NCBI GenBank assembly: GCA_965153355.1
Contig: OZ231127.1
Span: 29,946,001-30,010,000 of the forward strand
Reading direction: 5' to 3'
Origin: Flaccisagitta enflata
Taxonomy: Eukaryota > Chaetognatha > Sagittoidea > Aphragmophora
Length of the DNA stretch: 64,000 nucleotides
Positions within the stretch are counted from its first letter, which is position 1; every line of letters starts with the position of its first letter. The notes under the pieces were generated by a model. That model did not search any database. It had not been told where the DNA came from and saw only the letters and a program-made list of their open reading frames with translations. This document shows positions 22,526 through 33,300 of the stretch, piece after piece. The position numbers and the translations under genes were made by a program.

Positions 22526-22948
22526 CCCTTTTAGGCAGCGGCCCCGAAGGGGTCGATGACCTATGCTTTCACACATATGAGGAATTTTCTCCTCCTTCTT
22601 CTCCTCCTTCTCCTCCTTCATTACCTCCTCCAGGCACATATCTCAGCCTGGAGGCCATATTCCAGCCTCGAGGCCAATCCCAGTCTTGAGGCCCAAATCC
22701 CACCTCAAGGTCCCCCAAAGGCCAGATTCTAGTCTCTAGGGATTTGGGCCTCAAGACTGGGCCTCAGGCTGGGATATGAGCCTCCAGGCTGAGATATGGG
22801 CCTGGAGGCTGGGGAGAGGAGGGAGGAAGGAGAGGAGGAAGGAATCCCCATATGTGTGAATAGGTCATCGACCTTCGGGCCCTCCCTGCACAGCTTAAGC
22901 AGGCCTGGTGCCGCTGACCATCTAACGCTTTTGTGACTATTTCACTTG
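22526..22948 (+). mobile_element. Family 2 element, complete, arm type A
   Basis: Starts GGCAGCGGCCCCGAAGGGG, then arm ATGACCTATGCTTTCACACA, then TCC-rich and a short array of GCCTGGAGGC/GGGATTTGGGCCTC units. The inverse arm ATATGTGTGAATAGGTCATCGA is followed by the tail CTTAAGCAGGCCTGGTGCCG and CTGACCATCTAACGCTTTTG. It is directly followed by a family 1 element. Confidence 0.8.
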
Positions 22949-22959
22949 CTCAGCACTCT

Positions 22960-23162
22960 TTTTAGTCGCATGCACGCGACTCTACACTCCGCTTTGTCCG
23001 TCCGTCCGTCAGTTGGTCTGTCGGTCACACTTTTACTTTTTTTATCAATTTTATTTCTTTATGTCATTTAAAGTCATTTAAGAGTATACTGAGTCATTCT
23101 AAGTCATTCTAAGTCAATCTGTAAGTCTCGCACGCAACTTATAGGTGTTGGCCTTGTTTAAT
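22960..23162 (+). mobile_element. Family 1 element, partly decayed
   Basis: Site 1 AGTCGCATGC (22966-22975), site 2 CGCGACT (22977-22983), site 3 GCACGCAACT (23130-23139), imperfectly matched. A GTCC core is present and the 3' end is GTGTTGGCCTTGTTT. Confidence 0.75.
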
Positions 23163-23442
23163 CTGCAAATGATTTTCCATGCAAAACTAAAACAAATATA
23201 ACATCATAATTATATCCTTTGATTAAGAAAGTCTAAATTAGTAAAATTAGAAATATTGAAAAAAATGTTTTGACTCCTATAATTTGGTCTTCGTTTGCAC
23301 CTCGACTTAAGCATTTTCTATCTGTCAGCTATCTGTGTATATGTTATTAACATTGTGATAATGTGGATATGTGTGCGTATACAAAACTGAGTGTATTCAC
23401 TTGCTTGGTGTGATCACACGGGAGTGAGCAAAGTGTAAAGGT

Positions 23443-23606
<164 letters not shown>

Positions 23607-23835
23607 TATGACACGGTCACCGGAAATTCGCGATTTTCACTGCCGCAGCCAGTTTTTCACTCGAAAGAAAAATCGATCAAACAGTCTTGTTGAAGTGTGC
23701 AATATATATGGAAGTGCACACTTGCTAAGAATTTGCATGGAAATATCGTAGGGATGACTTAAACGTTATGAAATTTATCAATATGCAACGAAAAATAAGA
23801 CATTTTCTGAAGAAAATTCTCTTTTATCACTAGAT

Positions 23836-23992
23836 AAGGCCCCACGGAAAACTCTTAGTTTGCATAGAAAATAACAAATTAAAAAAATTAAAAACATGGC
23901 CCTCTTCCAAAGACACGTAGAAAGGAAGCCATGTTCTTGGAAATGCAAAAAAGTTCGTTTGGAAGCAGATTAAGAGTTTTCCGTGAGACCTT
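23836..23992. mobile_element. Family 5 nested palindrome, copy 2
   Basis: Outer arms CACGGAAAACTCTTA (23843-23857) and TAAGAGTTTTCCGTG (23971-23985) are perfect inverses, with a near-perfect outward extension (AAGGCCC / AGACCTT). Inner arms AACATGGC (23893-23900) and GCCATGTT (23928-23935). Conserved unpaired or short-paired motifs TTTGCATAGAAAAT and GGAAATGCAAAA flank the inner arms. Confidence 0.75.
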
Positions 23993-24704
23993 CTTAAGAA
24001 TTTTATCACTCAATTTTCAGTAAAACGATTTCCTAATCCATTTCTTTTCTCCACACACATTGTTGATCAAAGATATTTTTCCTGTGCATGACGGTTGAAA
24101 AAGCGTATTGATGTAGCTGTTGTTCCAAATCAGTACCAGGAAGGAATATTTTAAATAAAAACTTATCATATAGCAAGTTGACTAAACTGGCGAGAAAATC
24201 GCGCGCTCAAAAGAAGCGTGTCTTATGTGATTTGGTTTTGTGTGGTGGGTCACATGATTGAACATGTAAGGGTCACGTGTGTGTGACATGGGTCATGGAA
24301 GTGTGCCAAGGTCACGCGCTCACTTTTTTCTGCAAGTTGAGGAGATGTTAATCAAACCCTCTGGCGTCAGCCGACGGTAAAGCTATAGATGAAATTTCTT
24401 CCTTCCTTGTTGTTCGTTTTTTTTTCTCATGGTGGTGTCTTGGTCTTCTTTTTCCTCTTTATTATCATATGTTTATTTCATTTCATTTCATCCATTTTCT
24501 CTGTATAACATTCCATCGGTTCGCATATCCAAAAAAGCCCAAGTGATATACGGCCTATAAAAACGCCAGTGCATAATATTCCCATTACGTGAGTCTACAG
24601 CATAGGCAGTTAAATTTGCACTGGTTTCATAACACAAGCGGAAATGATGGGATGGATGGATTTTTTATGCGTTTTTGTTTCATTGTTGTTAGTTTGATTT
24701 CCCC
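23993..24704. other. Unassigned intronic sequence
   Basis: AT-rich intron DNA with a few GGGTCACGTGTGTGTG-like repeats around 24267-24310. I see no exon or element. Confidence 0.4.
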
Positions 24705-24815
24705 TATTTAGGTGCGACAAAACTAGCTGTGTCCGTTGGTTGGTCGGTTGGTCGGGTAACGCATTCGTTCGACGATCGACACGTCGCACATTATTGGCCT
24801 ACTTGGCCTTGTTTA
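24705..24815 (+). mobile_element. Family 1 element, type d, site 2 deleted
   Basis: Site 1 AGGTGCGAC (24710-24718); the adjacent hairpin strand GCACCT is deleted; site 3 GTCGCACA (24783-24790). It shares the type d block AACGCATTCGTTCGACGATC and ends GGCCTACTTGGCCTTGTTT. Confidence 0.82.
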
Positions 24816-24917
24816 ATATAAATGTACATTGAGGACTGCCCATATCTCCTTCGTGTGGTAATGGAAATGGCTCCCTTTGTCACCTTCCCCCAACCCCGCC
24901 CTTGTTTTTTATTTCAG

Positions 24918-24987
24918 TCTTCGTAAAGTCAAAATGGATCAGCGGAAGCTCACGGACAACGCTAACACTCTGACCGACATGGCCAAA
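24918..24987 (+). CDS. SK: SK channel exon: end of calmodulin-binding domain
   Basis: The first base completes the split codon AG|T. The exon then encodes LRKVKMDQRKLTDNANTLTDMAK, the last helix of the SK calmodulin-binding domain, where calmodulin bridges neighbouring subunits. The acceptor is TTATTTCAG (ending 24917) and the donor GTGAGT (24988). It ends in phase 0, joining directly to TQNNMYELV of the next exon, as in other SK proteins (MAKTQN). Confidence 0.96.
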
Positions 24988-25489
24988 GTGAGTTTATCGC
25001 CTTTTGATTCGTCTCTACACTCAACACTTATTCTTATCGGCTAATTCTGCACCATGCATCCAATTTAAGTGTCCTCATAACTGCATTCGTTGTATGTGAA
25101 TTCCTGAGGCATTTCAAAAATAAAAAGTGCATTTGTACGTGTGAAAATTTTCCTATCTGTCATGTCCTATAACCTACAGAAAATGCATTAGCACCCGTCA
25201 AACTATCCTGAATGTTATAATCTTTCACTAACAAAATTCACATTCTTACTCGTCAACACTAATCTACTTATCGTGTACTGCACAGTGATTAATGTTTTGA
25301 ATGTTTGTCATATCGTTACGTCGGATCTTTCTCACTTTTTATCTGTTTGGTATTGTAGGCTTTGTAGCTAAATGAGGCCCCAAATGTGCTTTCTGACATT
25401 CTCATTCAACCCTCTACAAAAAGGCGCTAAATCTTCGCACATCATGTAAAATTAGCTAGCTCAACTCCACCGCCCCCAAATCGCCCTGT
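24988..25489. other. Intronic sequence without recognised elements
   Basis: I see nothing beyond AT-rich intron DNA. Confidence 0.4.
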
Positions 25490-25599
<110 letters not shown>

Positions 25600-25604
25600 T
25601 TTTT

Positions 25605-25870
25605 GGGCAGCGGCCTATGCAGCGGCCTATGCTTTCACACATATGGAGGATTTTCTCTTCCTCCTTCCTTCCTTTCTTCTTCTTCATCCCCCCCCCCCGG
25701 TTTCAATCCCAGCCTCGAAGCTCCAATCATAGCCTCCAGGCTCCACTCCCAGCATAGGTCATAGGCTCTTTCGGGGACGCTGCCACTCTCACTTCCACAT
25801 CTTACATACATTAACTTAGGGACAATGGGTATCGCTGACCATCTATAGACGCTTTTACCACTATTATCTA
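25605..25870 (+). mobile_element. Family 2 element, short, degenerate
   Basis: GGGCAGCGGCC start, duplicated CCTATG, arm CTTTCACACATATGGAGGA, a few CCAGCCTC units, then CATAGGTCATAGGCTC and TTTCGGGGACGCTGCC, then a tail with CGCTGACCATCTATAGACGC. Confidence 0.7.
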
Positions 25871-26016
25871 TCCGCTGTAAATTTGATTCGGTGTGAGAGA
25901 AAATTTTTCAACTGTGCAAAATTAATGCCTCTAACGGAGCCCCATTTAATTTCTTTTTAATTAGTCTTTTGTCTTTCCTCTGGTTGTTTTTCATGGATCA
26001 TCCTTTGTTTACAGGC

Positions 26017-26110
26017 AGTTTTTAGTCATGGACACGCGACTCTATATGTTGCCCATTCGGTCGGTTGATCGGTCAGTCGGTTGGTTTGTCAGTCCAAAAC
26101 ATCGTTGAAT
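26017..26110 (+). mobile_element. Family 1 fragment
   Basis: TTTTTAGTCATGGACACGCGACTCTAT plus a GGTCGGTTGATCGG core. The 3' part is missing. Confidence 0.65.
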
Positions 26111-27735
26111 TGTAAATGACTTTATTATGATATGGTTTTTAGGTCATCCTGAGGTGTGTAAGTGTGAAGTACTGTAACACTGCAGTTATCTAGTACTGTA
26201 TCCAGGCCTCTTGATTTTGGAGCAGCGAGCAGCGGCGCTTCTCGGCAAGGAAACAAAGATGTCGGCAGGTCTGAATGGGAGAAGAAGAAGAAAACGAAGA
26301 AGAAGAAAAAGAAGAAAAAGAAGAAAAAGCAGAAAGAGAAGTGGAAAAGAAAACGAAAAAGAAGATGGAAATGGAAATGAGGGCGATTACGGTTAGCATT
26401 GATATCATTTGCATATTGCAGTGTTATGATGACTACTCTAGTGTAACTTAGTTTATTTGGAAGACGGTTAAGTTGTAAAGATGTTTGGAAGTTGATTTTT
26501 TTTGTTGCGAACTAAATAAAAGATAAAAAGCATAAGCGCATGTAAAACTTCTTAACATCGTCATGTGTTTCACAAAGCTTCCCGCAAAAAAGTTTAAATT
26601 GATGATACAAACACTGAAAAAAACTTTCTTTATTGAGATAGCATCAGGTGTTACCAGAGTCTAGCCTGTCGCGCTGAACACTCAGGGCTGTAGGCTGGTC
26701 CTAGTCACCCGACTATGCCCGAGTGGCGGAATCTGGGTAGAGAAGGTAGCCATGTTTATCTTCTTGCTGATCCCCATGCTTAAATTAAGTCAGCAGTGTG
26801 CAGGTGAATTTTGCTTGTCGGCACAAAAGAAGAATCAAGCGGCCTGACTGTAGGGTCTGTAGCACTGCCCCTGCCCAACCGTCAGCGACTTTTGCCCTGT
26901 GTTGGGCTCGGTTTGGATAAAAGTAATTCAATTTTCAAACGGGCTTCCGAGATTATACAAAATTTTCGTTATTTCTCAGGCTTTCTATAACATCGTGCCC
27001 CGTTTTCACATTTTCAATTTTGATATTTTCAATATTGCTTGTGAGCGCTTGCATCATTGGGAACGGATCAACTTGTTATTCGTGTATAGCTTTTTAATAA
27101 TGCATCGTTTTGCTTGGTTATCATAGTACAGCTGCGTTTATGAGCGATGTGGAAGAGATCTCTGCACTTAACCGTGCCATAGCATGACAAAGCATGACAA
27201 AATCATTTCAATGTCTGTAAACCGATTTCGTCTTGTATCAGCACCCGCTGTCATTAAGAAACACCCGGCATCGATAATTGCTTCTTTTTGTTAACCCTTT
27301 TTGTCCCTTATTCAGATGCTCTCTTACAAGTTTATATTTCCATGCATAAATTGGAAAATATTTCATATCAACGAAACTTGATCTCCTGCACTAATTTCTC
27401 TTTCTTTCTCTGCCTCTGCGGCAACAAAAAAAAACTTTTCCTTCGCATTTTGGAATGAATTCCGCTACTTTCACTGAATTTCAATGTTGCAAAAAATTTT
27501 CCATCAATCATAAAAAAAAAAAATTATTATAATAATGATACTTATGCAAAAAAAAATATGAGAACAAAACTCACATTTGGATTTTGTGCATGTAATGATC
27601 CCATTCACTATGAAATAAAACGATAAATGGCACAAACACGATAAATACTATTTCTGTCGACCCGACCAAAAAAATGCCATTTTCGGGGGCACCAATGCAA
27701 TCGAATGATTGATTCGCACCCTCAAACACAAGCGT

Positions 27736-27770
<35 letters not shown>

Positions 27771-28070
27771 CCCACATATTCATTAATTCACGCACACGCA
27801 CGACCAACACAAAAATTGCATTGTCATTTCCCGTCGATGCGAACGTGCACTTGCCGCAAAATCCGCGCCCTTCACACGCACGTTTCCACTGCATCATCCC
27901 GCACGCGTGCGTGCACGTGTACGCGTGTAGCATGCCGGTTTGCGAGCAGCGGGGACGGCGGGTGACGGCGTGTACATCTCCAAATCCCCGGCGGAGTTCC
28001 AACAGGTACCAGGTTACAACCTCCGTCTTGCCTCACCGAGTAGAAACATCACTCCTGACTTAAAGTAGTA
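26111..28070. other. Intronic sequence, mostly unassigned
   Basis: It contains a GAAGAAGAAA-rich tract (26279-26345), a decayed family 1 3' end near 26865-26918 (CTGCCCAACCGTCAGCGACT then GCCCTGTGTTGGGC), a short (CA)n run at 27738-27766, and a family 1 3' end scrap at 28076-28100. No exon is supported; the open frames at 26211, 26899 and 27571-28002 have no recognisable domain. Confidence 0.4.
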
Positions 28071-28404
28071 AGAGGGTAGCCGTGTATCCGGCCTTGTTAT
28101 GCTTATATGCCATGAAAACTTGCGATTGGCAGGAAGGGAGAGTAGCAGTAAAAGTATTTTTTGAAAACAGCCTCAGACAGTTCTTGATATCTTCTAAAAT
28201 ATAAGTGTGAACAGAGCAGAACCAAACATATTGAGATCCCCTTCTATATGTTCAAAGTATCACTGACTGTTTGGCTTTAAGAGAAAGAATAAACTAGTGG
28301 CGTTCGCCATAACGTGTTCCACGAAGCTTGATTGAGCATGAAATAGAAATGCAATAATTCATCAAAATATTCGAATACTGATGACTGGACAAATCCGTGT
28401 GATG

Positions 28405-28620
28405 AATAATGGCTGCCTGTGGGCGGCCTTACAACCACCTGAAGATAGATTCACCGACGCCTGTGGGCGGCCTCACCGCTGCCTGTGGGCGGCCTCACAG
28501 CCGCCTGTGGGCAGCCTCATTACCACCTGTGGGCAGCCTCACTGCTACCTGTAGGTGGCCCTCACTGCTGCCTGTGGGTGGCCCTCACTGCTGCCTATGG
28601 GTGGCCTCACTGCCGCCTGA
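28405..28620. repeat. ~20-bp minisatellite (GCCTGTGGGCGGCCTCAC)
   Basis: About ten tandem units with variation toward GCCTGTGGGTGGCCCTCACT. Open frames reading it are artefacts. Confidence 0.85.
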
Positions 28621-29021
28621 GAAAATTGAGTGGTGTGACATACATTGGAAAATTCAGGGTTGTGTGACATACATTGGAGAAAACTGGGTGGTGTGACATA
28701 CATTGGAAAAATCTAGTCTGTGTGACATAGTAGTGAGTAGTAGTGTTGTCCAACTTTCATACATTGGAGAAAACTTGGTGGTGTGACATATATCAGAGAA
28801 ATCTGGGCTGTGTGACATACAATGGAGAAAACTGAGTGGTGTGACATACATTGGAGAATTCTGGGCTGTGTGACATACAATGTGTGTGGTGTGAAATACA
28901 TTGGAAGATTCAGGGTTTTGTTACATCCATTGGAGAAAACTTGGTTGTGTGACGTATATTAGAAAAACCTGGTCTGTGTGACATTGGAGAAAACTTTGTG
29001 ATGTGACATTGTGACATTGGA
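28621..29021. repeat. ~25-30-bp minisatellite (GTGTGACATACATTGGAGAA)
   Basis: About a dozen diverged units of GTGTGACATACATTGGAGAAAACT. One unit carries the string GTAGTAGTGTTGTCCAACTTTCATA as an insertion. The array continues after the family 1 element at 29022-29146. Confidence 0.85.
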
Positions 29022-29146
29022 ACAAGGCCAAGTAGGCCAATAAGGTGCGCCGTGTGGATCGTCAAACGAATGCGTTACCGACAGACCAACCAACAGACAG
29101 ACCAACGGACATAGCCAGTTATAGAGGTGCGTTGGCGCACCTAAAA
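29022..29146 (-). mobile_element. Family 1 element, type e, inserted in a minisatellite unit
   Basis: Minus-strand reading: site 1 AGGTGCGCC (plus GGCGCACCT 29134-29142), site 2 CGCACCT (plus AGGTGCG 29125-29131), site 3 GGCGCACCT (plus AGGTGCGCC 29043-29051), perfectly matched. Relative to type d (AGGTGCGAC...GTCGCACCT), the A to C change in site 1 is compensated by T to G in site 3. The flanks reconstruct a GGAAAAATCTA-like minisatellite unit, so the empty site is visible. Confidence 0.9.
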
Positions 29147-29544
29147 ATCTATTCTGTGTGACATAAGGACGTATGCACAGAAAATTGTGTTTTAACTCGG
29201 TGTTCCACTATCGTGGAACAGAAATACTGGGCTGCGTGACATACAGACATATGGAAGGATGGCAAATTTCTTGATATATCTAGTGTTCCACTATCATGGA
29301 CCACAATCACTTTTTTCTTTATCTCATGATTTTGTAAGCCATGTATACATGCGGATGCTTAAAAAGGAAAAAGATGTCGATCATCGCTACGTTGATTCAG
29401 CCTGAACAAATCTCCTAATTCCGTTATGCTTCAGACGCTCCATCAATTAGACATGGCAAACTGAATTGAAAATTTTAACCTTGCAGTCTTAGCATGACGG
29501 AACCCTTACGCGGTGAGACCTATGTTTGAGCTAAAGATAAGGAA

Positions 29545-30560
29545 GGGGCTGGGATTAGGTTATTGAGGCTAGGATTTAATTTCTGAGGCAGGGACTAGGT
29601 TGCTACCTGGATAAGGTCTCTGAGGCTGGCATAAGGTTGCTTAAGCCGGGATTAGGTCAGTGAGGCTGGGAAATGGTCAGTGAGGCTAAGATAAGTTGAC
29701 TTGTTGAAAGCAGGATTAGGTTGCTGAGACTGGCATTAAGTTGCTGAGACTGGGATTAGGTTTCTAAGGCTGGCATTAAGTTGGATTAGGTTGCTGAAAC
29801 AGGAATTAGGTCGCAAACGCAGGTATTAGGTTGCTAAGGTCACTATTAGGATGTTGAGGCTATAGGGTTGCTATAAGGTTGCTAGGGCTATTATTAGGTT
29901 GCTGATGCTGGTATTGGGTCGTTGATGTTAGGATGAGGTCTCTGAGGCTGGGATTATGTTGCTTAGGCCAGTATTAGGTCGCTGAGGCCATCATTAGGTC
30001 GCATAGGCTTAGATTAAGTTGCTGATGCCCCAATTACACTGCTGAGGCCTAGATCAGGTTGCTGAGGCTAAGAGTAGGTTGCTGGGACCCAGATTAGGTT
30101 GCTGAGGCAAAGAGTAGGTTGCTGAGACCCAGATTAGGTTGCTAAGTCCCAGATTACGTCGCTTAGGCCCACAAGACCCCAAATAAGGCCTCTCAGACCC
30201 CAAATTAGGCCACTCAGACCCCAAACTAGACCTCACAGGCCTTTCAGACCCCGAAACAGCCCACTCAGACCTGAAACTAGACCTCTCAGACTTCAAATTA
30301 GGCTTCTCAGACATATCAAGACTCTCAGACCCCAAACCAGGCCGCTCAGATCCCAAATCAGTCCACTCAAACCCAAAATCAAGCCAGTCAGACCCAAAAT
30401 TAGGCCTCTGAAACCTCATGTCAAGCCTTTGGACTCAATATGACCTCTTAGACCCAAAATCAGGCCTTTCAGACCCAAAATCGAGCCTTTCAGACCCCAA
30501 ATCATGCCTCTCAGACCCTACATTAGACCTTTAGACTCAAAACCCTCCCTCTCAGCCCTC
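29545..30560. repeat. ~20-bp minisatellites, two adjoining arrays
   Basis: From 29545 to 30140 the unit is GGTTGCTGAGGCTGGGATTA with variants. From 30170 to 30560 it is AGGCCTCTCAGACCCCAAAT, the same unit as in the family 2 core at 5440-5800. No family 2 ends bound this array clearly. Confidence 0.85.
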
Positions 30561-30763
30561 AAAACCAGCTTCTCATCATCTCATTCCCAAATATACAAGC
30601 TAAGGGGCCCCTTACTGAACATACTATGGAAAAATTGTAACAAATTTGACTGAGCAATGTTCCTAAATATCCTCTGTTTGAAATATTCACATTTTAGCAA
30701 AAATAGAGATGTGTTCCTATGGCAGCCGCCCATAATGGAAAATGAAACATCCTTCTGTTTGTT

Positions 30764-31446
30764 TTTAGGCAGTGGCCCCGAAGGGGACAAAGTCCTGAAG
30801 AACACAGGGAGAATCTGTCCGTCCGTACGTACGTCCGTACATCCGTACATCCATCCCCCCCTATCTTCATTGTCTCCTTCAAGCCCTATTCTGACCAAAA
30901 TTCTGCTAAATTGCCCAAATCCAAGCAACATGGCCCAAATTCAAGCAAAGTGGCCCAAATCTAGCCAGAAAACCCCAATTCTGGCCCGAGGTCCATCATT
31001 TCTGACCCAAATTCTGCTAAATAGCCCAAATCCAAGCAATATAACCTAAATCTAAGCAAAACGTCCCAAACCCAAGCATAGTTGCCCAAATTCAAGCAAA
31101 AAGGCCCAAATCTAGCCAGAAAACCCCAATACTAGGTCCATCATATTGGCCCCTTAGATCTATGTTGTGGCCTCCACTATCTAGGTTCTGACCAGATTTT
31201 GCTTGAATTTGAGCCATTATGCTTGGATTTAGGCCATTTTTGGTTTTTTTGGCAGAACGGTTGGACAGACGGATGGATGGATGGGCAGATTTCCACTGTG
31301 TTTGCCGCTGCCCTGCTCCCCTTCAACATAAAGTAGTTAGTAAGGTAGGGTTGAGTTGTAATGTTGTCCAACTTTCATAAATCAAACACTACTCAAGCAG
31401 GGCAAAGGTACCGCTGACCATTAACTGCCTTTGAGCTGCTATTTCT
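30764..31446 (+). mobile_element. Family 2 element, arm type B
   Basis: Starts GGCAGTGGCCCCGAAGGGG, then arm ACAAAGTCCTGAAGAACACAGGG and GTCCGTCC. The core has units of CCCAAATCCAAGCAAAATGG. It then has GGACAGACGGATGG and GATTTCCACTGTGTTTGCCGCTGCCC, and the tail CTCAAGCAGGGCA...CCGCTGACCATTAACTGCC. The arms differ from type A but occupy the same positions. Confidence 0.78.
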
Positions 31447-31449
31447 TTT

Positions 31450-32062
31450 TGGGCAGCGGCCCCGCAGGGGACAAAGTCCTGTAGAATACAGGGTCAGGGG
31501 GAATCTATCCGTTTGTCCATCTGTGAATTTGCCCTTCCCCCCCCCCCCCCCCGCCTCATCCTCAGGGCTTCTTCTTTGGGGCCTCTTCTTACCTAAATTC
31601 TGCCAAATAGCCTAAATCCAAGCAATATAGCCAAAATCAAAACAAAATGGCCCAAATAAAAACACAATGGCCCAAATCCAAGCAAAATGGCCAAACTCTA
31701 AACCATAAAATCCCAATTTAGGCCCGAGGTCCATCATTTTGGCCTTTTAGACCTATATTGTAGCCTCCAATACCTAACAATAATGACCAGACTTGGGCCA
31801 TTTTACTTGGAATTGGCCTATTTTGCTTGGATTTGGCCCATTTTGCTTAGATTTGGCCCATTTTGCTTGGATTTGGGCCATATTGCTTGGATTTGGGCTA
31901 TTTGGATGGACAAACAGACAGATTCTCTCCCCCCCCCCATGTTCCACAGGACTATATCCCCTTCAAGGCCGCTGCCCTGCTCTCCCTCAACCTAAATCAT
32001 ACGCTAAGTACTCAAGCAGGGCATGGGAACCGCTCACCATTTTCTGCCTTTGGGCTGCTATT
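31450..32062 (+). mobile_element. Family 2 element, arm type B, second tandem copy
   Basis: GGGCAGCGGCCCCGCAGGGG, ACAAAGTCCTGTAGAATACAGGG, a C run, CCAAATCCAAGCAA units in one orientation, then the inverse units TTGCTTGGATTTGGGCC, GGACAAACAGACAG, TTCCACAGGACTATATCC, GCCGCTGCCC, and the tail ending in GGGCTGCTATT. It follows the previous copy within a few bases. Confidence 0.78.
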
Positions 32063-32440
32063 CTAAGTCACTTAGTGCTCTAGTTTTTTTCACCGTTATG
32101 CTTGGCTGAATCATCTCACGTCTAAATGTATTTCCCACATTCTCCAATGATCTGGTAAACTAAGAAAAATGACACAGAATGTGATTGGAGAAGTAAAATT
32201 TTGAAAAAGGTAAAAAATGATTTCATTCATTTTTTGCATGCTCTGCGCCTAAGGGTTTAGGATTCTCACTGCAATGAGATTTGAACTTTAAAATCAATTC
32301 GCGGAGATCTATAAAATGAGCTATTGATCATGGTGGTAAGATAAAAGCAACATATTCTGACTCAACGTAATCATCGCCTCGTAAAATTCCTTCATAAATA
32401 ACTTCCTCCTACATGACTCTTCGAATTTCTGTTTATTCTC
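32063..32440. other. Unassigned intronic sequence
   Basis: AT-rich sequence; I see no exon or repeat family. Confidence 0.4.
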
Positions 32441-32441
32441 G

Positions 32442-32567
32442 TTTTTAGGTGCGACAAAGCACCTCTATAACTGGCTGTGTCCGTCGGTCGGTCGGTCGGT
32501 CGGTTGGTAACGCATTCGTTCGACGATCCACACGTCGCACCTTATTTGCCTACTTGGCCTTGTTTCC
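32442..32567 (+). mobile_element. Family 1 element, type d, all three sites perfect
   Basis: Site 1 AGGTGCGAC (32447-32455), site 2 GCACCT (32459-32464), site 3 GTCGCACCT (32534-32542). A GTCGGTCGGTCGGTCGGTTG core follows, then the shared block GCATTCGTTCGACGATCC and the GCCTACTTGGCCTTGTTT end. Confidence 0.92.
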
Positions 32568-32666
32568 TTGGTTGGTGTAATTACTGGTTGGTCCGTCTTT
32601 ATGTCAGATAACCTCCCTGAGCTGAACACTCTCCCGCTCTACCAGTCAGTTAATCCACAAATAGAG

Positions 32667-32667
32667 C

Positions 32668-32711
<44 letters not shown>

Positions 32712-32746
32712 GACTGTCTGTTGTTCAGCCGGTCTCCCTGAGTTCC

Positions 32747-32842
<96 letters not shown>

Positions 32843-32850
32843 CTTCTCTC
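32667..32850. repeat. (CTGT)n and (CT)n microsatellite
   Basis: CTGT units at 32667-32712, then a 90-bp CT tract from about 32751. Confidence 0.96.
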
Positions 32851-33300
32851 TCAGCCTCACGCACAAAATTTACATAACCCATGTTGGCTGGAACCATGAT
32901 GATGGTGAGATTCCCCCTTCTGTGAGGTCTTCGAGGGTTTTCCCTCTTAATTCTTTACAACCCAGTCATGTTAGCCCTCATTCTTCATGAAAAAAAAAAA
33001 ACCTTAACTGAACCTCCATGTACATCACGGCCTCGACTTCTTGAAAGTGCCATCTAAGTAATTGCGTATATATCAGAGTATAAAAACCATGAGAATAAAA
33101 GGATTACAAGTGTGATTTGGGTCCCTCATTTCTGCTATAATAGGCTATATGGAACGGCCTTAATTTCTCCTTTGGTCTTCCCGAGTTCGTCATTTCCCCG
33201 TTTTTGTTCTCCACTTTGTTCCGGAGAATTCGTTGATGATTCCCTTTCCATCTTCTTCCAAGTCATTACATCAAATTTTATGGATTCCTCGGTTAATCCG

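Noticed and set aside
24761-24795. Pol III B-box-like GTTCGACGATCC in family 1 type d and e copies
   Set aside because: GTTCGA is present but the spacing to the final C does not fit the consensus and no A box is evident, so a SINE origin is not supported.
26211-26396. Arg/Lys-rich 61-codon ORF
   Set aside because: Encoded by GAAGAA-type low-complexity sequence with no splice context.
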